Below are positions 33,699 through 42,683 of a DNA stretch of 56,732 bases, piece by piece. The DNA is from a bacterium (lineage in GTDB: Bacteria; Cyanobacteriota; Vampirovibrionia; Gastranaerophilales; Gastranaerophilaceae), in the NCBI GenBank assembly GCA_017941035.1, contig JAGAXG010000040.1:1-56732 (forward strand), written 5' to 3'. The position numbers and the translations under genes are program-made. Each line of letters opens with the position of its first letter. Positions within the stretch are counted from its first letter, which is position 1. The notes beneath the pieces were generated by a model that did not search any database, was not told the DNA's origin, and saw only the letters and a program-made list of their open reading frames with translations.

Positions 33699-34698
33699 AT
33701 TACAAATATATTTACTGACTTACAACCGAAAAAATGAGCTTCATCACACATTAAAAACCCTATTGTCTGAGACCTCCCCTATTAAAAATGCTCAAATTAC
33801 AATATTAGATAATGCTTCAACAGATGGATCATCAGAACTTATTGATGATTATTGCGAGAAATTTCAAAATTTAAAACATATTAGACATAACATAAATATC
33901 GGCGGGAACGCAAATATTTGCAGAGCATTAGAAATGGCTTCAACATGCGGTAAAAAATATTTTTGGATATTATGTGATGATGATACATTAAAATTCAAAC
34001 ATTGGGAAAAAGTTGAAAATGCCATTAAAACAGATAAATATGACTGCATAATTGTAGAAAAAAAGATAAATTTTAAATCTGATGATTTCCCTAATATAAT
34101 AAATACTTTATCTTTTCTCCCTGCAGGAATATATAAAACTGAGAATATAAATTCAACAGTTATACACAATGCATATTCAAATATTATGTATTCATTCCCG
34201 CATTTAGCTCTCGGATGTCACTTACTTAATATCAAAGCTAATTTTTATATTTCTAAATTCAGAATAATCAAACAAGGAATAAATGACTCTTTACTAAAAA
34301 AAAGCAATACTAAAAATAAAGAGAATGATTTTACCAGAGGGACAAATAAAGAATTACATTTCAGGTCTCAACATATAAATTTATTTTCAAGTTTAATCAA
34401 TTCATATCAAATGATACAGGATAAAAAACTGCGAATGAAATGTTGTAATACGCTTTATATAGGAAAATCTTTTAATTATTCTGTCTATCAATTTTTACTT
34501 ACAAATAGCTCAAAATACAATATGAACGACTTCTTCCTTGGAATCAATTTTAAGAAAAAATTCCAATTCGTCATTATAACAATATTTTATTATACAATAC
34601 TATCTATAATAAAATTTGAGAAAAGGAAAAATGGTATTTATATAAATATTTTAAACAAATTTAAAACAAAAATAATTCCCTATAAAAAATCTAAATAA
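33685..34698 (+). CDS. Glycosyltransferase family 2
   Basis: Inverting GT-A enzyme: LQIYLLTYNRKNELHHTL, ITILDNASTDGSSEL, NINIGGNANICRALE and the metal motif WILCDDDTL (DDD). The C-terminal 120 residues are basic and partly hydrophobic (FQFVIITIFYYTILSIIKF), suggesting membrane association. Donor and acceptor unknown. Begins inside the GT8 gene (14-base overlap). Its 3' end overlaps the TPP enzyme gene by eight bases on the other strand. Paralogue of the remnant at 31911. Confidence 0.87.
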   Translation: MLKDKLQIYLLTYNRKNELHHTLKTLLSETSPIKNAQITILDNASTDGSSELIDDYCEKFQNLKHIRHNINIGGNANICRALEMASTCGKKYFWILCDDDTLKFKHWEKVENAIKTDKYDCIIVEKKINFKSDDFPNIINTLSFLPAGIYKTENINSTVIHNAYSNIMYSFPHLALGCHLLNIKANFYISKFRIIKQGINDSLLKKSNTKNKENDFTRGTNKELHFRSQHINLFSSLINSYQMIQDKKLRMKCCNTLYIGKSFNYSVYQFLLTNSSKYNMNDFFLGINFKKKFQFVIITIFYYTILSIIKFEKRKNGIYINILNKFKTKIIPYKKSK

Positions 34699-36463
34699 TC
34701 ATATTTTCTTCAAATTCTTCTCTGTCTAAAAACGGAAACATATCTTCAAGAGTTGGCGATATCATTGTTCCGTCAGGAAGTTTTTTAGAAGAAAGTTTTG
34801 GTAAAAATGCATATTCTTTTTCTACCATTATTTCACAAAGAATTGCTCCTTCCGAATTCAAAACTTCTTTTATTTCTTTTTCCATTGTCTGTGGATTTTC
34901 AATACGTTTTGTTTTTAATCCGAAAGCTCCCCCAATTTTAACAAAATCAGGTACACTAACGCCTGAATCAACTCCGGAACCTGTCATTCTGCCATCGAAG
35001 AAGTTTCTTTGAGTTTGACGTATTGAAGAGTATCCATTATTATTTATGACAAACAGTTTTATTGGTAACTTATTAAATGCAATGGTTTGCAATTCCTGAA
35101 GATTCATCATAATTGAACCATCACCTTCAAGACAAACTACACGTCTGTTATTAGCTTGATAAACTGAACCAATAGCGGCAGGCAAACCATATCCCATAGA
35201 GGCATTACCGCTATTTAGTATAAACCTTTGATTACCTTTAACAACTGCATTTTGAAACGGACAAACGCAAGCACTTCCGTTTGTCATAACAAAAATATCG
35301 TCTTTATCCATACATTTTGAAAGTACATTTGTAAAATAATACGGATTTATAATATCAGATTTTTGTGCTGATTCAGGATGTTTTTCAAAAGAATATTTGT
35401 TTTTTAAATTTTGACAAAACTTAAGCCAATCAAAGTTGTTTTGTTCTTTTATTTCTGATAATAAAGCCGGAATAAATACATTTAAATCCGCACAAACTTT
35501 TAAGTCGGGTATGACAAGTGGTTTGTCAAGCTCTGCGCTATCTATATCAACAACTATTTTATAAGCGTTTTTAGCAAAATTTTCCCAGTTATAACTTACT
35601 TGTCTTATATTATTTCTTGTTCCAAGACAAAATACCAAGTCAGCATTTTGAAGTGCGAAATTACCTGCTCTTTGACCTATAGTCCCAATTCTGCCTATAT
35701 AATACGGATTATCATTTTCTAAAATATCCATTCCGTTGAATGTAGTAACAACAGGAATTTTTACTTCATTAATTAATTTTCTAAAATTATCAATCTGTCC
35801 TGAAAGCCTTATGCCATGTCCTGCAATTATCAGCGGACGTTTTGCATTATTCAATTTTTCAATAACTAAATTGATATTTAAATCAGAGTGATCCTCAGAT
35901 TGAGGGATAAATTCTTTTAAGTCATCTTCGTCAATAATTGACGCCTGAACATCAATCGGAACATTTATCCAAACAGGTCCAAAACGTCCTGTTGTGGCTT
36001 CATATATAGCTTTGTCGATATGATATTTAATTTCATTCGGTTCTTCAACGGTCACCGCATATTTGGTAAGAGGTTTAACAACAGAAATGATATCTACTTC
36101 TTGATCACCTAATTGCCGCATCGGGATTTCAGGAAAAGATGTGAGCATAGTACGTCTTTTTACTTGCCCTGAAATGTAAAGGACCGGTACGCTATCTGTC
36201 CACTGACCAAAGACTCCGTTCAGGCAGTTTAACCCCCCAGGACCTGTCGTAATATTAACAACACCAAGTTTTTGATTAACACGCGCGTACCCTTCTGCTG
36301 CAATAGCACAAGCCTGTTCATGGTGATTTGCGGTATAAGGAATTGCATGCCCTAAACTATCGTTTAAGTGCATAGCTCCGCCGCCTGAAACCATAAAAAA
36401 GTGTTCTACCCCGTGTTCTTTTAATCTTTTCGCTATATAGTCTGATAATTTTATTTTAGACAT
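34691..36463 (-). CDS. Thiamine-diphosphate carboligase, acetolactate synthase-like (YerE-type candidate)
   Basis: Full ThDP enzyme of 590 residues: catalytic E49 in NHHEQACAIAAEGYAR, central domain with AGHGIRLSG, and ThDP/Mg motif GDGS (447-450)...INNNGY. It would decarboxylate a 2-oxo acid and transfer the acyl unit. Acetolactate synthases pair with a small subunit and other ilv genes; none is here. Instead it is last in an overlapping run with HAD, aldolase, reductase and rfbH. In yersiniose synthesis the homologous YerE adds a two-carbon unit to CDP-3,6-dideoxy-4-ketohexose. By context I propose a similar role; the exact donor is open. Confidence 0.75.
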   Translation of the reverse strand: MSKIKLSDYIAKRLKEHGVEHFFMVSGGGAMHLNDSLGHAIPYTANHHEQACAIAAEGYARVNQKLGVVNITTGPGGLNCLNGVFGQWTDSVPVLYISGQVKRRTMLTSFPEIPMRQLGDQEVDIISVVKPLTKYAVTVEEPNEIKYHIDKAIYEATTGRFGPVWINVPIDVQASIIDEDDLKEFIPQSEDHSDLNINLVIEKLNNAKRPLIIAGHGIRLSGQIDNFRKLINEVKIPVVTTFNGMDILENDNPYYIGRIGTIGQRAGNFALQNADLVFCLGTRNNIRQVSYNWENFAKNAYKIVVDIDSAELDKPLVIPDLKVCADLNVFIPALLSEIKEQNNFDWLKFCQNLKNKYSFEKHPESAQKSDIINPYYFTNVLSKCMDKDDIFVMTNGSACVCPFQNAVVKGNQRFILNSGNASMGYGLPAAIGSVYQANNRRVVCLEGDGSIMMNLQELQTIAFNKLPIKLFVINNNGYSSIRQTQRNFFDGRMTGSGVDSGVSVPDFVKIGGAFGLKTKRIENPQTMEKEIKEVLNSEGAILCEIMVEKEYAFLPKLSSKKLPDGTMISPTLEDMFPFLDREEFEENMII

Positions 36464-37104
36464 TCTCTCAATTCCTTAACATCTTTTACTACATATTTTG
36501 AGTTTTCTTTTAAAGGTTCTTTATCACTTCCATAACCCCAAAGTACCCCAATACCATCAATACCTGCTTTTTTAGATGCTATCATATCACTTAGTGCATC
36601 CCCAATCATGACCGTTTGATCTTTTTCAAGATTATAAGAAGAAATTATATTTAATATCATTTCTTCTTTAGTTATTTTTGTTCCAAATTTATCAATTGTA
36701 TATACATCATTAAAAATTTCATCTAAATGAAATTTTTTCACTATACGCATAGTAGGAATTTTGGGTTTAAAAGTTGCAATATATAGTTTATAACCTTTAT
36801 TTTTTAAATCACATAACAAATCATAAATTTCATCATACATTATACTAATATCATTTTCGTCATAATCATATATACGTCTAAAATTAAGCATAATATCATT
36901 GATTTTATCATCATCAACAAGCTCCGGAGCTATTGTCTGTATAATTTGTCTTAATGGAGGGCCGATAACATCTGAAGTTAATTTTGAATTGTCAATATCA
37001 TAATTAGCTTCTTTAAAAGCTTTTTCAAAACAGTTTAAAACTTCCTCAGATGAATTTATTAAAGTTCCGTCTAAGTCAAAAATGTAATTTTGATATTTAA
37101 GCAT
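36451..37104 (-). CDS. HAD-superfamily phosphatase in deoxysugar operon
   Basis: 217 residues: FDLDGTLINSSEEVL nucleophile motif, YKLYIATFKPKIPTMRIV, Lys in KFGTKITKEEM and VMIGDALSDMIASKKAG. Gph/PpaX-like with a helical cap. It overlaps the TPP gene by 13 bases and the aldolase gene by 8, so it is tightly coupled to both. A sugar or oxo-acid phosphate intermediate made by the aldolase is the likely substrate by context; this is inference. Confidence 0.8.
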   Translation of the reverse strand: MLKYQNYIFDLDGTLINSSEEVLNCFEKAFKEANYDIDNSKLTSDVIGPPLRQIIQTIAPELVDDDKINDIMLNFRRIYDYDENDISIMYDEIYDLLCDLKNKGYKLYIATFKPKIPTMRIVKKFHLDEIFNDVYTIDKFGTKITKEEMILNIISSYNLEKDQTVMIGDALSDMIASKKAGIDGIGVLWGYGSDKEPLKENSKYVVKDVKELRECLK

Positions 37105-37909
37105 ATGTTCCGCCTGCTTCTTCGATTAATTTCTTGTATCTTGCTTCTAGCATTTGAAGTCTTGCTTCATCTTCTTTGAATATCATGCCGTAAAATTCAC
37201 GTTTGTTCTTTAACCACATCAATTCAAAACCTACAGCTTTTAATATACCCTTATCTGCATGCTGGTCATTTAACGCTTTCTGCGCATCAAAAATAATTTT
37301 TCTGGTTTCAAATCTTGAAAGATAAGGTAATTTTTTGAAAAATGGTAATGAATGAGCTGAAACTCCACCACCTATAACCAAATCTTTGTTAACAGACATC
37401 ATTTTTTCTGACATTTGATATGCTATATCATAAATTTGATCTGAATTTATATCTTCTCTTGTTAAACCCATTGAACCTGTCATATCAACTCTGCCCAGAA
37501 CAACTCCACCTAATTCCATAAACTCGTTAGATGCTATTATATCATTAAGGTTATTAAATCCGGTAATCGTTTCGGTATTAATTAAAAATTTAACATCTTT
37601 TCTTTCATCTTCAGGAAATACAAAATGTGTAGCTTTAACATATTTTTTCATTGCATAAGGAGTTTCAATCATAGGAGCAACAATCGCTGCAACACCAATT
37701 GTTCTTGCATCATACATATCTTTTATAGCTTCACACCCGCCAATTTTTATTGTTAAATCCAAACCGGCTTTTGTAACTACTTCTTTTAATCTCAACGCTT
37801 CTTCTAAGCGAGTTCCTTCTGCTTCAAATTCAGCTTTTATTCCTATAACATGATGATTTTCTCTTAAATCTGTAAGAGCGGAAACCATTTTCTTTTCTAA
37901 TATATTCAT
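37097..37909 (-). CDS. HpcH/HpaI-type aldolase (citrate lyase beta-like)
   Basis: 270 residues. Barrel motifs: IGIKAEFEAEGTRLEEALRL, IKIGGCEAIKDMYDA, AIVAPMIETPYAMKKYV, INTETITGFNNL and VVLGRVDMTGSMGL with the metal-binding Glu/Asp. The class forms or cleaves 2-oxo acid aldols with pyruvate or a similar unit, or acts on CoA thioesters. Placed between reductase and HAD phosphatase genes with overlaps, it could make the 2-oxo acid that the TPP enzyme consumes. Substrate unknown. Confidence 0.8.
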   Translation of the reverse strand: MNILEKKMVSALTDLRENHHVIGIKAEFEAEGTRLEEALRLKEVVTKAGLDLTIKIGGCEAIKDMYDARTIGVAAIVAPMIETPYAMKKYVKATHFVFPEDERKDVKFLINTETITGFNNLNDIIASNEFMELGGVVLGRVDMTGSMGLTREDINSDQIYDIAYQMSEKMMSVNKDLVIGGGVSAHSLPFFKKLPYLSRFETRKIIFDAQKALNDQHADKGILKAVGFELMWLKNKREFYGMIFKEDEARLQMLEARYKKLIEEAGGTYA

Positions 37910-37919
37910 ATATTTCTCC

Positions 37920-38768
37920 TTATTTTACAGCCAATAGGCTTTTGTTATAATCATATAATTTTTTTAATCCATCTTCTATTGTAGTAAATTTAAGTTCAGG
38001 ATAATTTTCTAATAATTTGAAATTACTCCCTGTATATTCATTATTCATTTCAGGATTATTTATTTTAATTTCAATTTTTTTATTGGATAGAGTTTTTACT
38101 ATATTTGCGATTTCTAACAAACTAATACTATTTGTCGGAGTAATATTTATTATATTATTAACAGGCATATGCGTAATAAAATACTCAACAATTCTTTGCA
38201 TATCTTCAACCCATAGATAATCAAAAACAACATTTTGATTAATTTCTATATCTTTACCCAAAATCACTCTATTTATTGCATAACTTGGGAAACGATTTTC
38301 CTTTTCTCCATATCCGTAGCAAGCAAATATGTTTAGACAAAGCACATCTTTTCTATCCTTAATTTTTTCTGCTATTAGCATTTTAGACTTGCCATATAAA
38401 TCTTTTGGTATAACTTTTCCAATTTCATCTTCTCTAACTTTGTGTAACGGTCTTGATTTGTCATACATTGCTCCTGAGCCAAAAAGAATGACTCTGACAT
38501 CGTCACGCTTATATTTCAAAATATTATCAACCATTGCAAGATTATCTTCTATAGTTGTATCTATATCTTGAATCCCTCTAGCTCCTCCGGTTGAACCACA
38601 ATGAATTACAAAATCTATATCATATTCTTCAAAATACTTTTTTACAGCCTGTTCATCGATCAAATTTAATTCATAGCTACGCGGAGTTAAAAGAGTATAA
38701 TTACCTTGTAAATACTTTTTTAAGTTTTTACCTATAAATCCTCCGCTGCCGGTTAATAGAATTTTCAT
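37920..38768 (-). CDS. Extended SDR sugar reductase/epimerase
   Basis: 282 residues. NAD(P) motif LLTGSGGFIGKNLKKYL, HCGSTGGARGIQDID, active site LFGSGAMYD and YGKSK (Y-x3-K), then a substrate domain with FDYLWVEDMQRIVEYF. It is adjacent to rfbH without a gap. A YerF-like reduction of the branched ketosugar, or a C-4/C-5 epimerisation, fits the neighbourhood. Not a 4,6-dehydratase: that role is filled by rfbG. Confidence 0.82.
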   Translation of the reverse strand: MKILLTGSGGFIGKNLKKYLQGNYTLLTPRSYELNLIDEQAVKKYFEEYDIDFVIHCGSTGGARGIQDIDTTIEDNLAMVDNILKYKRDDVRVILFGSGAMYDKSRPLHKVREDEIGKVIPKDLYGKSKMLIAEKIKDRKDVLCLNIFACYGYGEKENRFPSYAINRVILGKDIEINQNVVFDYLWVEDMQRIVEYFITHMPVNNIINITPTNSISLLEIANIVKTLSNKKIEIKINNPEMNNEYTGSNFKLLENYPELKFTTIEDGLKKLYDYNKSLLAVK

Positions 38769-40136
38769 CTATACTATTGCTCCAATTTTTTCATTAACAC
38801 AAGCATGGATTGTATCACAGATGCGTCCGATTTCTTCTTCGCCCAACGCAGGGAAAGTACCTACCCAGAAGGTATTATTCATAATAAATTCAGTTTTCGG
38901 TAATTTTTTATACCATTCTTCAGATAAATCTTTTGAACTTAATAGTTCTGAATTTCCAATTCTAAATTGTACCTGTTCATCATCAGTTATCATAGGTTGT
39001 CTTAAAATGTTTCCCGCAAATAATTGACGTGTACCAATTTTATGGTTTTCAAGATATTCAACCATTTCCTGTTTTGTAAATGGTGCATTCTCTTTAACAG
39101 ATATCAAATATCCAAACCAAGAAGGTTTAACGCCATCTTTTATAACAGGTAAAATTAAATAATCTTTTAAATCCTGCAATTTTTCTGTTAACAATTCTGC
39201 ATTTCTGCGGCGAATAGCTAAAAATCCGTCAAGCTTTTCAATTTGGGAACAACCCAAAGCCGCTTGCCAGTCAGTAATTTTAAGGTTAAAACCAATATGA
39301 GAATACGTGTATTTGTGATCGTATCCATACGGGAGATTACCTAATTGCTGGGTAAATCTTTTTCCGCAAATTCCGTCACGTCCAGGAGGACAACAACAAT
39401 CCCTTCCCCAATCTCTAAATGACATAATTATTTTATACAATTGAGGGTCGTTTGTAACAACAGCTCCGCCTTCACCCATTGTAAGATGGTGTGCAGGATA
39501 GAAACTAAACGTTCCGATATGACCGATTGTACCGATTTTTTTACCTTTATATTCGCCCCCCAAAGCATCGCAGGAATCTTCAATAACCCAAAGGTTATAT
39601 TTTTCAGCTAAAGCAATAATTTTATCTAAATCATAACTATTACCCAATGTATGAGCTAAAAAAATAGCTTTAGTTTTTGGAGAAATTGCTTCTTCAATTT
39701 TATCAGCATCAATATTGTATGTTCCTATTTCGCAATCAACAAAAACAGGAACAAGACCTTGTTGCAAAATAGGGTTTATAGTTGTCGGAAAACCTGCGGC
39801 AACAGAGATTACTTCATCTCCTTTTTTAAGCCTGCGTTCACCAAGTTTATGTGAAGTTAAAGCTGATAAGGCTAACAGATTTGCGCTGGAACCTGAATTC
39901 GTAGAAAGCGCAAATTTTACGCCTAAATAATTAGCAAATTTTTTCTCAAATTCTTTGTTAAATCTGCCTGCCGTAAGCCACATATCAAGCGAAGCATCAA
40001 TCATGTTCAATAATTCTTCTTCGCCTAAAAGCTTTCCTGATGGCGGAATATAATCAAATGTTCTCTTTTTGCCAAAAACTTCTTTATAATATTCTTTTAC
40101 TGCCTCTTTAACCTTGCTGCGTAATTCTTGTTCCAT
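38769..40136 (-). CDS. rfbH: CDP-6-deoxy-4-keto-glucose 3-dehydrase (E1)
   Basis: PMP- and [2Fe-2S]-dependent C-3 deoxygenation of CDP-4-keto-6-deoxyglucose. DegT-family fold, but the PLP lysine is replaced by His (AHHLTMGEGGA, H216/H217), the hallmark of E1. The cluster Cys are in RDCCCPPGRDGIC (C247-249, C257). 455 residues, full length. It needs an electron-transfer reductase (E3, AscD/DdhD), which is not in the window. Heads the run rfbH, SDR, aldolase, HAD, TPP enzyme. Confidence 0.93.
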   Translation of the reverse strand: MEQELRSKVKEAVKEYYKEVFGKKRTFDYIPPSGKLLGEEELLNMIDASLDMWLTAGRFNKEFEKKFANYLGVKFALSTNSGSSANLLALSALTSHKLGERRLKKGDEVISVAAGFPTTINPILQQGLVPVFVDCEIGTYNIDADKIEEAISPKTKAIFLAHTLGNSYDLDKIIALAEKYNLWVIEDSCDALGGEYKGKKIGTIGHIGTFSFYPAHHLTMGEGGAVVTNDPQLYKIIMSFRDWGRDCCCPPGRDGICGKRFTQQLGNLPYGYDHKYTYSHIGFNLKITDWQAALGCSQIEKLDGFLAIRRRNAELLTEKLQDLKDYLILPVIKDGVKPSWFGYLISVKENAPFTKQEMVEYLENHKIGTRQLFAGNILRQPMITDDEQVQFRIGNSELLSSKDLSEEWYKKLPKTEFIMNNTFWVGTFPALGEEEIGRICDTIHACVNEKIGAIV

Positions 40137-40174
40137 TCTTAATTCCTCTTTGCGTACAATTATACCACGAATAA

Positions 40175-41326
40175 TTATAAAGAAAAATTTTTACGTTGTT
40201 TTATTTTTTCAAAAATTGGTTTTCCCGATATTATATAAAACATTCTATGAAGTATTAGAAATATTAGTTGTAAAAGATTAAGTTTCTTTGCTGGTATTTG
40301 ATATATGTATTTATTTTTAAATCGTTTAATAAAACTCTGTTTTTTCTCTTTTGGATTTTCTAAACACATTTGATGGAGTTCGCGAATACCAAAATTAAAA
40401 GTATTTACGTAATATTCTCTTTTGTCATCATTATTTAAGATGTTGCTTAAGTATTCATAAACATGTGGTGACCAATCGTAAAATAAATTTAGTGCAACAT
40501 AAAATGGTATATCTTCAACTTTTGTTAAATAATCATTATATTTGCTACCAGGGAAAACATTTTTTGCTAATTCAATATTGTCTATTATTTGGAATATTTT
40601 CCACCATTCGCTATGTTCATAAGAGCTTAACTTTAAAGCTCTATCTTTATATTTATTAGATGATAATTGATTTGAGGATATCCTGTAATTTGCGATTTTT
40701 TCTAAACAATATCCAATTTTATAACCTTTGCAAAGCAACGATAACCATAATGACATATCAAAAAGCATTGTAAATGTCTTATTAATATGAATTTTTTCTA
40801 ATATTTCTCTTTTGGAAATATTACCAATATATGGCAAAAAGCTAATTTTTTTTATGTATGTTTTTATACAATCTATTTCATCATGTTTAGTTGAAAAATG
40901 CTGACGACTGTTAAACCAACTGTTTTTTAAGTCTTTGCCATTTTCATTTATATATTTAATATCACCAAATGCAAAATCAACTTGCGGATTTGTTTCCATA
41001 TAGTTAACCAAAACTTCTAAGCACTCGGGTAATAATTCATCGTCCGCACATAAAGTCTTTATATATTTGCCTGATGAAGCATTTAGCATTTTTTCAAATA
41101 AAATACCTCCGCCTGCTCCCAAATTTACCTTCATATCAATATGCTTAATTCTTTTATCTTGATATGAATGAGCAATTTCACGACAATCGTCAGTGGTTGC
41201 ATGATTTAATAATATCAATTCCCAATTTTGATAAGTTTGGTTTAAAACAGATTCAATAGAAGTTTTTAAAAATTTTCTATCATTATAATATGGTAAAAAT
41301 ACTGAAACTAAAGGAGTATTATTCAT
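40175..41326 (-). CDS. Glycosyltransferase family 2
   Basis: GT-A enzyme of 383 residues: SVFLPYYNDRKFLKTSIESV, VLNQTYQNWELILLNHATTD, KVNLGAGGGILFEKMLNAS and metal motif KTLCADDELLP. The C-terminal 100 residues are basic with a hydrophobic stretch (LLQLIFLILHRMFYIIS). Its ATG overlaps the stop of the 112-residue tail protein by one base, so the two are coupled. Acceptor and donor unknown. Confidence 0.87.
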   Translation of the reverse strand: MNNTPLVSVFLPYYNDRKFLKTSIESVLNQTYQNWELILLNHATTDDCREIAHSYQDKRIKHIDMKVNLGAGGGILFEKMLNASSGKYIKTLCADDELLPECLEVLVNYMETNPQVDFAFGDIKYINENGKDLKNSWFNSRQHFSTKHDEIDCIKTYIKKISFLPYIGNISKREILEKIHINKTFTMLFDMSLWLSLLCKGYKIGYCLEKIANYRISSNQLSSNKYKDRALKLSSYEHSEWWKIFQIIDNIELAKNVFPGSKYNDYLTKVEDIPFYVALNLFYDWSPHVYEYLSNILNNDDKREYYVNTFNFGIRELHQMCLENPKEKKQSFIKRFKNKYIYQIPAKKLNLLQLIFLILHRMFYIISGKPIFEKIKQRKNFSL

Positions 41327-41664
41327 TACGCTTGTCTCCTAAATTTCAATTTTAATCCTAAAAATCTTACAGCTTTATGTTTTCCCTCATTTTTTATAGA
41401 AAAAATTTGTTGTATGAATGTAGGTTTATTTTGCTTTTGGATTATTTTATTTGTTTGCAAAATAAGTTCATTTAATGAGTTGTGTATCTGTTGAAATTTA
41501 TTATTTATATTATTTATGTATTGCTTGTTTTCAATTTGTGTATAGAGTGTAGGATTATATAGATTAAGTGATGGTTGAATTATGTAAGTGTTTTTGTTGT
41601 GTATAGCAGGATTATTTTCAAACAGTGACAAATCGTTTTTATTTATGAAATTGCTAAAATTCAT
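41326..41664 (-). CDS. Small protein carrying a free FSI-type tail module
   Basis: 112 residues: Asn-rich start, helical middle (NKFQQIHNSLNELILQTNKI) and C-terminal FSIKNEGKHKAVRFLGLKLK plus FRRQA. That end is the same module that closes the GT8 protein and opens the GT9 protein. No catalytic domain, so it is either a truncated glycosyltransferase or a deliberate adaptor. Coupled to the GT2 gene (TAATG) and led by AGGAG. Its survival with signals intact favours use. Confidence 0.6.
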   Translation of the reverse strand: MNFSNFINKNDLSLFENNPAIHNKNTYIIQPSLNLYNPTLYTQIENKQYINNINNKFQQIHNSLNELILQTNKIIQKQNKPTFIQQIFSIKNEGKHKAVRFLGLKLKFRRQA

Positions 41665-41675
41665 CTTATTCTCTC

Positions 41676-42008
41676 CTAGTAATTTGTACCTAATATATTT
41701 AGCAATTTATAAAACATCTTTGATTTTTCATGGTTCAAAGAGGATATTCTTTGTGTTAGTCTTGTTTTTAAGTCTACATCTTCAAGCTCTATATCAAACT
41801 CAAAAAGAGTTTTAAGATCACAATTAAATATTTCGGTAAATTTCAACAAAGTTGGTAAACTCGGAAAGCTATGCCCATTCTCAATATATGCAACCTGCCT
41901 CTGATCAATATTTATCCTTTTCCCTAATTCTGATTGGGTTAAACCTATAGTTCGACGGTAAGTTCTAATATTGTTTCCAAGCATTTTTTTTACGGTTTCT
42001 GCATCCAT
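41676..42008 (-). CDS. XRE-family regulator 2 of the polysaccharide locus
   Basis: 110 residues: HTH MLGNNIRTYRRTIGLTQSEL, GKRINIDQRQVAYIENGHSF, PSLPTLLKFTEIFNCDLKTL, then a helical tail (TRLTQRISSLNHEKSKMFYK). Start at ATG 42008 by alignment with regulator 1; the longer frame uses a TTG. Divergent from regulator 3; the 158-base gap contains a large imperfect palindrome. It leads the small tail-protein/GT2 pair and may control them. Confidence 0.85.
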   Translation of the reverse strand: MDAETVKKMLGNNIRTYRRTIGLTQSELGKRINIDQRQVAYIENGHSFPSLPTLLKFTEIFNCDLKTLFEFDIELEDVDLKTRLTQRISSLNHEKSKMFYKLLNILGTNY

Positions 42009-42043
42009 AATTTGATATTTGTACAACCTTTTTATGTTAAATT

Positions 42044-42096
42044 TTTATTTAATACCATATTTATGTAGTAATTTACTATAAATAAATGGTAATGTC
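42044..42096. promoter_or_regulatory. Operator region between two divergent XRE genes
   Basis: GGTATTAAATAAA box on the minus strand (42044-42056; same as at 32551). It overlaps a near-palindrome, ACCATATTTAT (42054-42064) facing ATAAATAAATGGT (42078-42090) about a TAGTAATTTACTA core. Candidate shared operator for regulators 2 and 3. Confidence 0.5.
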
Positions 42097-42166
42097 AATA
42101 AAAATACCACTAGTTACTCATAATATTAATTGTTAACATGTTGTATTCTGAGTATGGGGTGTGTTT

Positions 42167-42484
42167 ATGGACGATATAAAAATACTGCTTGGTAAAAGAA
42201 TTAAAGAGCTACGAAAAGCAAAAAATTGGACACAGGAGTATTTTGCGGAAAAGCTTAATATTGACCAAAGAAGTCTTAGCGCTATTGAGTGCGGCCTAAA
42301 CTTTCCCACCAAAAATTTTGTTAAAATAGCACAGGTTTTAAATATTGAATTAAAAGAGTTGTTTGACTTTGAACATATTGAAAAAACAGAGGAGAATATG
42401 AGATCAGAAGCTAAACATTATATCGAAAAGCTTGATTTTCATGATTTGAAAATTGTTTTTAAGCTCTTAAAATCAATGAACTAG
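42167..42484 (+). CDS. XRE-family regulator 3 of the polysaccharide locus
   Basis: 105 residues: LLGKRIKELRKAKNWTQEYF, AEKLNIDQRSLSAIECGLNF, PTKNFVKIAQVLNIELKELF, then a helical C-terminal segment (ENMRSEAKHYIEKLDFHDLK). Start at ATG 42167, preceded by GGGGTG. It ends 23 bases before the 124-base fragment that duplicates the end of rfbG, just as regulator 4 ends next to the intact rfbG. Confidence 0.85.
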   Translation: MDDIKILLGKRIKELRKAKNWTQEYFAEKLNIDQRSLSAIECGLNFPTKNFVKIAQVLNIELKELFDFEHIEKTEENMRSEAKHYIEKLDFHDLKIVFKLLKSMN

Positions 42485-42507
42485 AGATTTGTTCATTGAT
42501 TCTGAAT

Positions 42508-42631
42508 AATCTTCAATTTGTTTCATTGTAAATTTATACATATCAATATCCTGAGCATAAAAATGCTTATACCAATCTACAGTATTTTTAATAGCTTCTT
42601 GAGCAGTAAGTGTAGGAGTCCAGCCTAGAAT
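42508..42631 (+). repeat. 124-base direct repeat, copy 1 (fragment of rfbG 3' end)
   Basis: Identical base for base, by my reading, to 45250-45373 inside the 3' end of rfbG. On the minus strand it encodes the last part of CDP-glucose dehydratase without the rest, so it is a non-functional fragment. Flanks the 2.6-kb module of GT-D, GT9 and regulator 4. Confidence 0.9.
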
Positions 42632-42683
42632 ATTTTTTCTTAGGATTAAAACATTGAAATTTAAATTATAAATCCTACAATTA

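Noticed and set aside
34691-36463. Anabolic acetolactate synthase (ilvB)
   Set aside because: No small subunit or other ilv gene nearby, and the gene is translationally embedded in a deoxysugar operon; kept only as an alternative.
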